Origin: Candidatus Gastranaerophilales bacterium
GTDB lineage: Bacteria; Cyanobacteriota; Vampirovibrionia; Gastranaerophilales; Gastranaerophilaceae
Assembly (NCBI GenBank): GCA_947588745.1
Contig: CANPYW010000005.1
Span: forward strand, 32,331 to 96,330
Length of the DNA stretch: 64,000 nt
Direction: 5' to 3'
Below are positions 17,572 through 27,207 of the stretch, in pieces (the stretch's first letter is position 1; the number at the start of each line of letters is the position of its first letter). The notes beneath the pieces are model-generated. The model was not told where the DNA came from. It ran no database searches and saw only the letters and a program-made list of their open reading frames with translations. Both the position numbers and the translations under genes were made by a program.

Positions 17572-18246
17572 ATGGGCGAACATTGGGCAGGTTATATAGG
17601 TAATTTTCACGTTCACTGGGATACATTAATAACAATGTGGTTTGCAATGATTGTTGTTATTACGTTTTCTTTTATAATGACACGAAATTTATCCGTAATA
17701 CCAAACAAATTACAGGCAATCGGCGAAAGTATAATAAAATTTTTTCTCGGAAATCTATCCGAAATTAAGAACGGAGAAAAGCACATACCCATTGTTGCTT
17801 CATTATTCTTATTTATTTTAACCGCAAACCTTATGGGGCAATTACCGTTAAGATTAATACATCTTAAGCAGGGAGAATTGGCTTCACCCACAAATGACAT
17901 AAATTTAACGGCAGCACTTGCGGTTTTGGTATTATTATATTACCTTTTACAAGGTTTTAAAGAAAAAGGAATTAAATACATATACCATGGTTTAAGTATA
18001 ACGGGGATTATTACAACATTGGTAGACCTGCTTGAAATGATAACAAGACCTTTGAGTCTTGCACTTCGTTTATTTGCAAACATACTTGCAGGAGAGATAC
18101 TTGTATCAGTTGTAATGGGTCTTATAGCAATTATAGCTCCCGTACCTGTCATGCTTTTTGAAATATTCGTGGCATTTATACAGGCGTTTGTATTTATGAT
18201 GCTTACAATAGCATATATAACATCAGCAGTTTCTAATGAACATTAA
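17572..18246 (+). CDS. atpB: ATP synthase F0 subunit a
   Basis: Membrane stator subunit forming the ion half-channels. The 224-residue protein has five or six hydrophobic segments and the essential Arg in RPLSLALRLFANILAGE. AGGAG lies eight bases upstream of ATG. It is the first gene of the cluster a-c-b'-b-delta-alpha-gamma. The 169-base upstream gap contains AT-rich promoter-like sequence, with a possible TATACT at 17542, but no convincing -35. No atpI-like gene precedes it. Confidence 0.95.
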   Translation: MGEHWAGYIGNFHVHWDTLITMWFAMIVVITFSFIMTRNLSVIPNKLQAIGESIIKFFLGNLSEIKNGEKHIPIVASLFLFILTANLMGQLPLRLIHLKQGELASPTNDINLTAALAVLVLLYYLLQGFKEKGIKYIYHGLSITGIITTLVDLLEMITRPLSLALRLFANILAGEILVSVVMGLIAIIAPVPVMLFEIFVAFIQAFVFMMLTIAYITSAVSNEH

Positions 18247-18262
18247 TTGAAAGGAGAATAAA

Positions 18263-18505
18263 ATGGATGAAATAAAAACAATATCCGATTTGGCACAGTT
18301 AGGTGCAGGTCTTGCAATAGGTTTGGCAGGTTTAGGTGCAGGTCTTGGTATAGGAGTAGGTTTAAAAGGTTTAATGGAAGCGGTAGCAAGACAGCCTGAA
18401 GCAGCAGGTAAAGCCGTAGGGTTTTTCCTTTTGGGTGCAGCCTTAGCCGAAGCTTGTGCATTGTACGCACTTGTTGTGGCTTTAATGTTAATAGGTAAAA
18501 TATAG
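18263..18505 (+). CDS. atpE: ATP synthase F0 subunit c
   Basis: An 80-residue two-helix proteolipid of the rotor ring. The polar loop is ARQPE and the ion-carrying Glu is in LAEACALYALV. Compared with sodium-type c subunits (Ilyobacter), the first-helix Gln ligand is replaced by Ile (GAGLGIG) and the Ser after the Glu by Ala, so proton coupling is predicted. The start is supported by AAAGGAG. Confidence 0.96.
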   Translation: MDEIKTISDLAQLGAGLAIGLAGLGAGLGIGVGLKGLMEAVARQPEAAGKAVGFFLLGAALAEACALYALVVALMLIGKI

Positions 18506-18514
18506 GCTTAGATT

Positions 18515-18982
18515 ATGGAATTTGATGCTACTTTTTTAATAGCCGCAATAAGTTTTGTTGTGTTTGTATTTATTATGAATAAAATTTTCTATTCGCCGAT
18601 TTTAAACATAATGAAAGAAAGACAAAATATTGTCGAGCAAAATTTTAAAAGTGCAAAAGATACAAGACATGAAACAGAAAATAAAATAAATTTTCATAAT
18701 ACCGAACTTGAAAAATCGAGAGATAAAGCTCGATTGGCCGTTTCGGAGACAACCAGACAACTAAAAGAAGAACGAACAAAAGAGATTTCGGAATTTAAAG
18801 AAAATTTATTCGGAAATATTGCTCAAGAAAGAGAGAACTTAAAAAATTCTGCACTTGAAGCAAAAGAAATATTAAAAGACAATGTTGTCGACATAGCAAA
18901 AGAAATATCGCAAAAACTTTTGGGAAGCAGCATTGACTCCGTTTCGATAAATAAATCTCAAATAAAAGAAGAACAAGGTTAA
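18515..18982 (+). CDS. atpF': ATP synthase F0 subunit b' (second b-type subunit)
   Basis: A 155-residue peripheral stalk subunit: one N-terminal membrane helix (about 6-25), the FYSPILNIMKERQ turn, and a long charged coiled coil. It precedes a second b gene, so the stalk is a b/b' heterodimer as in cyanobacteria and other photosynthetic lineages. It starts nine bases after atpE. The sequence is more conserved than the following b subunit. Confidence 0.9.
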   Translation: MEFDATFLIAAISFVVFVFIMNKIFYSPILNIMKERQNIVEQNFKSAKDTRHETENKINFHNTELEKSRDKARLAVSETTRQLKEERTKEISEFKENLFGNIAQERENLKNSALEAKEILKDNVVDIAKEISQKLLGSSIDSVSINKSQIKEEQG

Positions 18983-18983
18983 T

Positions 18984-19484
18984 ATGTCAGAATTTTTTCA
19001 AATACTAATAGAATCAAATACCGTTAATTTTATAATTGTACTTGCACTTATATTAATAGTTTCCAAAAAACTTAACATAAATAAGTATATAGATACAATC
19101 AGAAATGAGATACAAAATTACGTAAAAGATTCTGAAAATGAGAAAGAAGAAGCGGAGAAGTCTTTAGAAAACATAAATGAAAAAATCAGACATTTGCCCG
19201 AAGAAATCGAAAAAATCCAAAAAAGTACGGATATAAGCGTTAAAAGTATAAATGAAAAAATCAAATCCGATATTGAAAATCAAAAGAAAGACATACAAAA
19301 TAATGCGGACAGAATTATGCAACTTGAAATCAAGAAATTTAAGTCCAAATTGACTAATATATTATCGGAAAAATCAATAGAAATAGCAAAAGATAATGCA
19401 AAAGAGCAATTGAATAATAACAAAGAGCTGCACAACATATATATAGACAAGGCAATTGAAGAAATTGACAGGATTTCATTATGA
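18984..19484 (+). CDS. atpF: ATP synthase F0 subunit b
   Basis: A 166-residue peripheral stalk subunit with an N-terminal hydrophobic helix (about 14-28) and a long Lys/Glu-rich coiled coil. The sequence is divergent and the identification rests on topology and position between b' and delta. It begins one base after the b' stop and ends overlapping atpH by four bases (ATGA). Confidence 0.87.
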   Translation: MSEFFQILIESNTVNFIIVLALILIVSKKLNINKYIDTIRNEIQNYVKDSENEKEEAEKSLENINEKIRHLPEEIEKIQKSTDISVKSINEKIKSDIENQKKDIQNNADRIMQLEIKKFKSKLTNILSEKSIEIAKDNAKEQLNNNKELHNIYIDKAIEEIDRISL

Positions 19485-20053
19485 AAACAGGTGATATAAA
19501 AAATACAAAAATAGCAAAAAAGTATTCAAATGCATTATTAGAAACGGCAAAAGAAGAAAACAAATACGACACTATATATAACGATATTTTATTTGCGGCA
19601 GAAACCGTCAATACAAATAAAGATTTGTCAGATTTTCTTTTAAACCCGATAATTAAAGCAGAGGATAAAAAAGATGTGATAAAGAAAATTTTTTCATTTC
19701 ATACGGATAAAACCACATTAAATTTTTTGTGTCTGCTCGTTGAAAAAGGAAGAATTAACGCATTAAACGAGATAGTAAATCAATATACTCAATCGTATAA
19801 TAAAATTAACAATACAATAAAACCGTTAATAACATCTGCAGTAGAATTAAGCAGCAGTCAAAAGGAAAGATTGACGGAAAAATTAACAAACAAACTAATG
19901 AAAAAAGTGCTGCCGGAGTATATAATTAACCCTGATATCATAGGCGGACTTATAGTAGAAATAGGTGATAAAACAATAGATTTCAGTATTAAAAATAGAT
20001 TTGACGATATGAAAAAGCAATTAACAAAGGGAAACAGATATGGTAACAATTAA
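19481..20053 (+). CDS. atpH: ATP synthase F1 subunit delta
   Basis: The OSCP-like subunit that ties the peripheral stalk to the top of F1. The 190 residues include the N-terminal helical domain ([17 protein letters not shown]) and the C-terminal region with ..[31 protein letters not shown], the family hallmark. It overlaps both neighbours: atpF by four bases and atpA by 14. Confidence 0.94.
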   Translation: MKTGDIKNTKIAKKYSNALLETAKEENKYDTIYNDILFAAETVNTNKDLSDFLLNPIIKAEDKKDVIKKIFSFHTDKTTLNFLCLLVEKGRINALNEIVNQYTQSYNKINNTIKPLITSAVELSSSQKERLTEKLTNKLMKKVLPEYIINPDIIGGLIVEIGDKTIDFSIKNRFDDMKKQLTKGNRYGNN

Positions 20054-21557
20054 TCCTGATGAAATAACCTCAATAATAAGAGAAAAACTTGAAAATTACG
20101 AAACAAAATTATCCGTAGATAATATCGGAACCGTATTGGAAGTATCTGACGGTATATCAAGAATATACGGATTATCGGATGCAATGTCCTCCGAACTTGT
20201 TGAATTTGATGACGGGAAAGGGACATTAGGTATAGTTTTAAACCTTGAAGAAGACAATGTCGGTGTTGTAATTTTAGGTGAATATACCCATATAAAAGAG
20301 GGAATGACGGTAAGAACCACGGGGAAAATTGCTTCTGTTCCCGTTGGTGACGGGTTATTGGGCAGAATTATCGACCCTACGGGTATACCGATTGACGGAC
20401 GAGGTGATATACATTGCGATAAAATAAGAGCAATAGAAAGAGTTGCACCGGGTATTGTTACAAGAAAGTCGGTATTCCAACCGCTTCAAACGGGATTAAC
20501 TGCGATAGATGCATTAACTCCGATAGGGAGAGGACAAAGAGAATTAATAATCGGTGACAGACAGACGGGAAAAACGGCTATTGCAATCGATACAATAATA
20601 AACCAAAAAGGAAAAGACGTAATTTGCGTATACGTTGCAATAGGACAAAAGACATCAACCGTCGCATTACTTGCTAAAACTTTGGAAAACTATGGTGCAA
20701 TGGATTATACAATAATAGTATCCGCTCCCGCCAATGAATCCGCACCTATGCAGTATATTGCTCCGTTTGCGGGATGTGCCATTGCAGAAGAATTTATGGA
20801 GCAAGGGAAACACGTATTAATAGTATATGATGATTTATCAAAGCATGCACAGGCATACAGAGCCATGAGTCTGTTATTAAAAAGACCGTCGGGACGTGAA
20901 GCATACCCGGGTGACGTATTTTATCTACATTCAAGATTGCTTGAAAGAGCCTGCAAATTAAACGATGAGCTTGGCGGAGGAAGCATAACCGCATTACCAA
21001 TAATTGAAACGCAGGCGGGAGATGTATCGGCATACATACCTACAAATGTAATTTCCATAACGGACGGGCAAATATTCTTGGAATCAAATTTATTCAATGC
21101 CGGTACAAGACCTGCAATTAATGCGGGTATATCAGTATCAAGGGTAGGCGGTGCCGCACAGACAAAAGGAATTAAGCAAGTTGCGGGTAAATTAAGGTTG
21201 GATTTGGCACAATACAGAGAATTGGAAGCTTTTGCCCAATTTGCAAGCGATTTGGATAAAGCAACAAAAGACCAATTAACAAGAGGACAAAAATTAACCG
21301 AGGTATTAAAGCAAGCACAATATGCACCTTTAAGTGTTGCTAAACAAATAAGCATATTATTTGCGGCAAACGAGGGAATACTTGATGATGTTGAGAACTC
21401 CAAAATTAAAGATTTTAAGCTCGGCTGGTTTGATTTCTTTGAAGCGAATATGAAAGAGTTATCAGAAAGATTAAATAACGGAGATAAACTTTCAGAAGAG
21501 GATATGGAAGCATTAAGAACTCAGTTAAACAATTATAAAACGAACTTCTTCAAATAA
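20040..21557 (+). CDS. atpA: ATP synthase F1 subunit alpha
   Basis: The 505-residue non-catalytic nucleotide-binding subunit. Visible are the Walker [14 protein letters not shown], the PAPGI-type segment [20 protein letters not shown], and [13 protein letters not shown] carrying the arginine finger region. It is full length. ATG lies inside the end of atpH, implying translational coupling. Confidence 0.98.
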   Translation: MVTINPDEITSIIREKLENYETKLSVDNIGTVLEVSDGISRIYGLSDAMSSELVEFDDGKGTLGIVLNLEEDNVGVVILGEYTHIKEGMTVRTTGKIASVPVGDGLLGRIIDPTGIPIDGRGDIHCDKIRAIERVAPGIVTRKSVFQPLQTGLTAIDALTPIGRGQRELIIGDRQTGKTAIAIDTIINQKGKDVICVYVAIGQKTSTVALLAKTLENYGAMDYTIIVSAPANESAPMQYIAPFAGCAIAEEFMEQGKHVLIVYDDLSKHAQAYRAMSLLLKRPSGREAYPGDVFYLHSRLLERACKLNDELGGGSITALPIIETQAGDVSAYIPTNVISITDGQIFLESNLFNAGTRPAINAGISVSRVGGAAQTKGIKQVAGKLRLDLAQYRELEAFAQFASDLDKATKDQLTRGQKLTEVLKQAQYAPLSVAKQISILFAANEGILDDVENSKIKDFKLGWFDFFEANMKELSERLNNGDKLSEEDMEALRTQLNNYKTNFFK

Positions 21558-21571
21558 AAACGGGAAATCAA

Positions 21572-22498
21572 ATGGCAAACTTAAAAAAAATAAAAACAAG
21601 AATAAACTCTATCATAAGCACGCAGAAGATTACACGTGCAATGAAAATGGTTGCTTCCGCAAAGGTAAAGAAATTTGAGAACAAAGTAAAAGCATCAAGA
21701 CCATTTACTTATGAGTTAGAGAAAATGTTTTACAGGCTGTTACATTCCGTTGATGAAATAGATACAAAACGAACACAATTTAAAGAGCCTATAAATAATT
21801 TTCCTGTTTTGTTAAAAGAGCGAGAAATAAGAAACGTAGGACTGCTTATAATCACATCAAATAAAGGATTATCGGGAGCATTTAATGCAAATATCGTAAG
21901 ATATACATTAAAAACTATTGCCGAGTATAAAGAAAAAGGTATCGGATGTGAATTATTTATAATAGGACAAAAAGGCTTCAATGCTTTAAAAAGGGCTTCT
22001 GAAGAAAGCGGATTTAAAATAACACAAACGTACTTAAATTTTCCCGAAAATCCGACATCTTCACAGGCAAGACTTGCAGCATCTGATATGGCACGTTCGT
22101 TTGTTAACGGCGATATAGATTCCATGGAAATAATTACAACAAGATTTAGGAATATGATGTCATATTCCGTTGAAAAATGGGATATTTTACCGCTTGATGA
22201 AATAGAATTCGACTATACAAAAGAAGAATATTCCGATATGGAAATAGAGCCGGGGTTATCATCGGTATTATCAGAGTTAGTTCCCCTGTTTATATCCAGC
22301 ATAATTTTTCAAGCAATGCTGGAATCCGCAGCAAGCGAATTGGCTTCAAGAATGACGGCAATGTCGGCGGCATGCAACAATGCGGAAGAAATGATAAATA
22401 AACTTACAATAGATTATAATAAGGCACGTCAAGCAATGATAACGCAAGAATTAACGGAAATTGTAGGCGGAAGTGCCGTTCAAAGCAAAAACAAATAA
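21572..22498 (+). CDS. atpG: ATP synthase F1 subunit gamma
   Basis: The 308-residue central rotor shaft. N-terminal KKIKTRINSIISTQKITRAMKMVA and C-terminal ASRMTAMSAACNNAEEMI form the coiled-coil axle. The beta and epsilon genes, which follow gamma in most bacteria, are absent here, as expected for the cyanobacterial split arrangement. Instead the gene overlaps the AsmA-like gene by one base (TAATG). Confidence 0.97.
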   Translation: MANLKKIKTRINSIISTQKITRAMKMVASAKVKKFENKVKASRPFTYELEKMFYRLLHSVDEIDTKRTQFKEPINNFPVLLKEREIRNVGLLIITSNKGLSGAFNANIVRYTLKTIAEYKEKGIGCELFIIGQKGFNALKRASEESGFKITQTYLNFPENPTSSQARLAASDMARSFVNGDIDSMEIITTRFRNMMSYSVEKWDILPLDEIEFDYTKEEYSDMEIEPGLSSVLSELVPLFISSIIFQAMLESAASELASRMTAMSAACNNAEEMINKLTIDYNKARQAMITQELTEIVGGSAVQSKNK

Positions 22499-25400
22499 TG
22501 AAATTAGTATATAAAATTACAACAGTGTTTATATTGGGTGCTGTATCTTGTACAGCACTATATTATGGTGTTCTTTTTGCACTTCCTCATTTTGTTGACT
22601 TAAACAAATATAAAAATTCGGTTATATCATCAATAGCAAAAGAAACGGGATTTAAAGTATCATGTGAAGATATAACCTTTAAAAAGACTTTAACACCGCA
22701 TTTAAAATTACATTTATACCACACATTAATTTTGTACCCCGATAATACTGAATTTCTCAAACTGAAAGAAACCGATTTAGAGATAAAAATCCTGCCTCTT
22801 TTATTAAAGAAGATAGAAGTAAGTAATATAAAACTTGCAAGACCAATTATCAATATTACTTTATACAAAGATTTTTCTACATCGATAGAGAAATATAAAA
22901 CTGATAAAATTCCCAATACAAGAGGGTTTAAATTTATAACATCAAATGCAGAGGTGTTATGCAATAACTATAAGATTAAAATAAATGATGAAAGTATAAA
23001 TAAGCTTTTTTATCTTGAGGGGAAAAAATTATTATTAAAAGAATTTATTCCCAATAAACAGGTACATATTGTTACAAAAGGGAACTTATACCATAAAGAA
23101 ACTCAGTATATTAAATATGATATGGATATCATATCATTTTTAGATAAATCACAATTTACCTTTTCGCCGTTTAAAACACTATATAATTCGGATATTAAAG
23201 CAGAAATATACGCTTTAATAAAAGCAAAAGACAAAGAAAACATAACGGGCGAAATAAAAATAAATAATCTTAAACTAAAAGCGAATAATATTATTCTAAA
23301 AAACAACAGCATAGACCTTATCTTTAAAGGTGAAGAACTCAGGTTAAATTCGATATTACACACATCAAAACACGATATAGCAAAACTGAGCGGAGAATAT
23401 ATATTCGGTAAAAATAAAAAGCTTAATATAAATACAAAAGCAAAAAACATAAACTTAAATAATTTACATAAAATTATTTCTGAAATAACGGATATTTTAA
23501 ACGTAAAAAATCCCATAAAAGAAGCCGAAATTGACGGAATTATCAATGCCGATTTTAATATAAAATCCGACTTTAAGACATTAAGTTCAAGCGGACACGC
23601 AAAAATCAGCAATGCAAAAATCAGTCATAAAGAATTGCCTTGTGCATTAACCAATATAAACTCCGAAATAGATTTCAGCGATAATAAAATTTTAATATCC
23701 CAAACAAAAGCATATATAAACGGAGTCCCAATCACTTTAAGCGGTGAAATAAATAAAGACGTGGAATATAATATCAATGCGAAATCAGGTAACATTGATT
23801 ACACTAATTTAATTAAAATATTTAATATTAATAAAAAACTTCCGTTTGATATAAAAAGAGGTAAACTTTCTTTTGAAGCAAATATTAAAGGAATATTAAA
23901 CAAAACATATACGGGTGATATTGTAATCAACAATATTTCGGCATTGATAAATAAACATCAAATAAAAGCAGATGAATTAAAACTGCTTTTTGATGACAAG
24001 AAAGTAACTATTCCTCAAAATTCAATATTATCGCCCGTTCCGATAAATATTTGGGGTGAAATAAAAGATTATAATAAAAAACCTGCCGGTATAATTAATT
24101 TTCAAGGGGAAATACCCTCAAAAATGTTATCGGATACGATAAAAAAGCATATAAATATTGCAAATAAACCGCAAGGATATATAAACACAAACGGAGTTAT
24201 TAATTATAACAACGAAACGATTCATGTAAAAGCACAACTGCAAGCAGATAAAAACAATTATATATCTTATGCGGTAATAAGAGAATTGTTGAATAAAAAT
24301 TCGTTATTAAATTTGGATTGTTATATAAAAAATAACAATATATCAATATCCGACCTCACATTATATGAAAATCCGAACAATAATCAACAAAAAATCATGC
24401 CTGTTGATAAACTGAAAAAAATCATAAATATAACGGGACAAATTGAAAATTTAAAAGATATAACGTTAAAAAATATAAGAATAACGATACCCTCATCCAT
24501 AAGCAGTGCTTCAAACTTTTTGGGAGGAGAAGAATTTAATTTTAAAGCCGATTTAACCTTAAACAACAAACTTTCAACACCCGATATAAAAGGTAATATC
24601 AAAATTAACGAATTAAAATTAAAGAAATATTTAACCGCAATCAAAAATGCAAATTTAAACTTTGAAAATAAACAAATCAAAATAACCATGCCGGATGTTG
24701 CAATAAATAACTCATTATTAAATATAACGGCAGAGGTAATTCAGCCGAACGATATAAAAAACGTAACAGTATCAAATATAATGCTGCACAGTACAAACCT
24801 TGATATAAATACATTATTCCCGATATTAAAGCAAAAAATATTTAATAAATCCAAAATTAATATACAAAAGGGAAGCGTAACAATAAATAACGTACAAATT
24901 TTAGACTTAAAAGCCAATGATTTAAGTGCAAATATATCAATGGAAAATAATATAATCAAAATATCCGATATCATAGCAAGTGCATACGGTGGAAGTATAA
25001 CGGGGATATTGATATACAACCCGATAAACCGAGTTATAAAATCCTCAATAAAAGGAAGTAATACGGATATAAAGACGGCATTATACGATTTATGCAAATT
25101 GGATGATAATATATCAGGGCGAAGTGATTTTAATGCAGATATAAGCTTAACGGCAGGAGAATACGCTCAAACAATTAAATCGTTAAAAGGTCAGCTTAAT
25201 TTCAATGCCAAAAACGGCAAAATGGGTACACTGGGGAAATTTGAATATTATTTATATGCACAAAATATTTTATATCATGGTCTGTTAAACACAACATTAA
25301 ACAGAATTGCAAACTTAATACAACACGATAATACAACACAATATCGCAGTGCAAAAGGGAAAATATTGTTTGATAACGGGTATATTATTGCAAACGAGAT

Positions 25401-25824
25401 ACAAACCATCGGAACAAATATGAGCTTATACATAACAGGAAAACATAACATGCTTTCCAATTTGTCTGATATTGACATATACGGAAGAATTTCCGACAAT
25501 GTAAACTCAAAATTAGGTGACTTTGCAAATTATTCAATATCAGATTTTATGTCAAACCCGCAGGAGAAAAAAGATAATTTAGTTATACCGATTTCAAACG
25601 AAATAACCGATAAAATTCCGGATTTATATAACGGAACAAATATAAAATCAAATACATTTAAAGTAAACGTATACGGTAATATGAGAAACATAAACTCAAT
25701 AAACTCATTTACCTGGATAATGCCGCATATAACATCTGAGCCGGAAGAGAATACAATTCAAACAGAATCTTTAAAAGAAGAAAAGCTTCCTACATTTTCG
25801 AATTTAAGAGGCGACAAGATTTAA
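22498..25824 (+). CDS. AsmA-family / translocation-module-like envelope protein
   Basis: A 1108-residue protein with one N-terminal membrane anchor (about residues 5-29) and a very long Asn/Ile/Lys-rich, beta-strand-rich region, typical of AsmA/DUF3971/TamB-like proteins. These are thought to bridge the periplasm and move phospholipids to the outer membrane. The HFVDLNKYKNSVISSIAKETGF opening is the usual AsmA N-terminal domain pattern (membrane helix, then a short helix and the first strands). Its ATG overlaps the atpG stop, so it is probably co-expressed with ATP synthase. An outer membrane, and hence a Gram-negative envelope, is implied. Subfamily is uncertain. Confidence 0.85.
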   Translation: MKLVYKITTVFILGAVSCTALYYGVLFALPHFVDLNKYKNSVISSIAKETGFKVSCEDITFKKTLTPHLKLHLYHTLILYPDNTEFLKLKETDLEIKILPLLLKKIEVSNIKLARPIINITLYKDFSTSIEKYKTDKIPNTRGFKFITSNAEVLCNNYKIKINDESINKLFYLEGKKLLLKEFIPNKQVHIVTKGNLYHKETQYIKYDMDIISFLDKSQFTFSPFKTLYNSDIKAEIYALIKAKDKENITGEIKINNLKLKANNIILKNNSIDLIFKGEELRLNSILHTSKHDIAKLSGEYIFGKNKKLNINTKAKNINLNNLHKIISEITDILNVKNPIKEAEIDGIINADFNIKSDFKTLSSSGHAKISNAKISHKELPCALTNINSEIDFSDNKILISQTKAYINGVPITLSGEINKDVEYNINAKSGNIDYTNLIKIFNINKKLPFDIKRGKLSFEANIKGILNKTYTGDIVINNISALINKHQIKADELKLLFDDKKVTIPQNSILSPVPINIWGEIKDYNKKPAGIINFQGEIPSKMLSDTIKKHINIANKPQGYINTNGVINYNNETIHVKAQLQADKNNYISYAVIRELLNKNSLLNLDCYIKNNNISISDLTLYENPNNNQQKIMPVDKLKKIINITGQIENLKDITLKNIRITIPSSISSASNFLGGEEFNFKADLTLNNKLSTPDIKGNIKINELKLKKYLTAIKNANLNFENKQIKITMPDVAINNSLLNITAEVIQPNDIKNVTVSNIMLHSTNLDINTLFPILKQKIFNKSKINIQKGSVTINNVQILDLKANDLSANISMENNIIKISDIIASAYGGSITGILIYNPINRVIKSSIKGSNTDIKTALYDLCKLDDNISGRSDFNADISLTAGEYAQTIKSLKGQLNFNAKNGKMGTLGKFEYYLYAQNILYHGLLNTTLNRIANLIQHDNTTQYRSAKGKILFDNGYIIANEIQTIGTNMSLYITGKHNMLSNLSDIDIYGRISDNVNSKLGDFANYSISDFMSNPQEKKDNLVIPISNEITDKIPDLYNGTNIKSNTFKVNVYGNMRNINSINSFTWIMPHITSEPEENTIQTESLKEEKLPTFSNLRGDKI

Positions 25825-25828
25825 AAAA

Positions 25829-27160
25829 TTAATCAACCTTGCAATTAGAGTGTTCTTCAATATCAACTTGAGAAATAATCTGCTTATTTAGAATTGCAAA
25901 ACTATCTTTAGTTTTTTTTTCAAATTGTTTGTTAAACCCAATCATTTTAGCGTAATTAAACTCATTTTCCCATCTGGCAACAACAACGGTAGCAATGCAA
26001 TTACCTATCAAATTAACGGTTGTTCTGCCCATGTCAAGAAGCTGGTCAACACCTAAAAGAATAGCAACACCCAAAATTGGATAGCCGAAACTTGAAAGAG
26101 TACCTGCCAAAATAACCAGAGAAACACGAGGAACTCCTGCAACACCTTTACTTGTAACCATTAAAGTCAGCATAATAACAATTAATTGAGAAACAGATAA
26201 ATTAATTCCTACAATTTGCAGCGAAAACAACATACCTAAAGCAAGATATAAAGTAGAACCGTCCAAATTAAAAGAATAACCGGTCGGCATTACAAAACCT
26301 ACAATATTTTTAGGGACACCGAATTTTTCCATAATAGTCATAGCCTGAGGCAGAGCAGCTTCTGAAGTGGAAGTTGTGAATGCAAGAATAGCAGGTTCTC
26401 TAACGGCTCTTAAAAACGAGAATACAGATATATTAACAATTCTGCAAGCAAAATTAAGTACAACAAAAAGGAAAATGAATAAAGCAAGATAAAGAGAAGA
26501 AATAACCTTGGCATAATTAACCATAATCCCCATTCCGCTTTCCGAAATTGTATAAGCAATAGCCCCAAAGACTCCAAAAGGAGCAAAATTCATGACTAAA
26601 TGAGTAAACTTAAACATAATTTCCGAAAGAGAAGATATACAATCAAGAACAGGCTTAGCTTTTTCACCGACAGAACAAACAGCTAAAGCAAAGAATACAG
26701 CAAAAACAACAATCGGAAGAATATCCCCGTTTGCCATTGCTTTAACAATGCTGGTTGGAACAATATTAACAATCATATCGGATATAGATGCGTGAGTATT
26801 TTGAGCAACCATAGCAGCAGCTCTATCCATCATATTTTGAGAAATTCCCGTAGAAAAATTCGCACCGGGCTGAGTTAATAAACCGACTGAAAGCCCGACA
26901 ACAAGTGCAAAAGATGTAGCACATGCGAAATATACAAAAGTTTTAACCCCCAACTTGCCCAGAGATTTAATATTACCATAAGAAGCAATACCCGTAACTA
27001 CAACGGAAAAAATCAAAGGAGCAATAATCATTTTAATCATATTAAGGAACAAATGAGCCAAAATATGCATGTGACAACCAATACCGGGAAATTTCCAACC
27101 GATAAAAATTCCGAAAATTAAAGCTAAAAATATATAAAGGGTTAATTTTGAAGTTTTCAT
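25829..27160 (-). CDS. Dicarboxylate/glutamate:cation symporter (DAACS family)
   Basis: A 443-residue secondary transporter of the GltP/DctA family with about eight membrane helices plus two hairpins. Family motifs: TTSTSEAALPQAM (hairpin 1, Ser-rich), MPTGYSFNLDGSTLYLALG (helix 7; NLDGS in place of the common NMDGT), and GVAGVPRVSLVILAGTL (hairpin 2). It would import glutamate, aspartate or C4-dicarboxylates with Na+ or H+. Import of C4 acids would supply the oxaloacetate-using genes at 34-41 kb. It is convergent with the AsmA-like gene, four bases apart. Confidence 0.93.
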   Translation of the reverse strand: MKTSKLTLYIFLALIFGIFIGWKFPGIGCHMHILAHLFLNMIKMIIAPLIFSVVVTGIASYGNIKSLGKLGVKTFVYFACATSFALVVGLSVGLLTQPGANFSTGISQNMMDRAAAMVAQNTHASISDMIVNIVPTSIVKAMANGDILPIVVFAVFFALAVCSVGEKAKPVLDCISSLSEIMFKFTHLVMNFAPFGVFGAIAYTISESGMGIMVNYAKVISSLYLALFIFLFVVLNFACRIVNISVFSFLRAVREPAILAFTTSTSEAALPQAMTIMEKFGVPKNIVGFVMPTGYSFNLDGSTLYLALGMLFSLQIVGINLSVSQLIVIMLTLMVTSKGVAGVPRVSLVILAGTLSSFGYPILGVAILLGVDQLLDMGRTTVNLIGNCIATVVVARWENEFNYAKMIGFNKQFEKKTKDSFAILNKQIISQVDIEEHSNCKVD

Positions 27161-27207
27161 ACAGATAATATTCCTAAATATATTATAAACTAAACAAATA
27201 TATATGA

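Noticed and set aside
22498..25824. Loss of ATP synthase beta and epsilon genes
   Set aside because: Their absence after gamma is the normal cyanobacterial arrangement; they are expected elsewhere in the genome.
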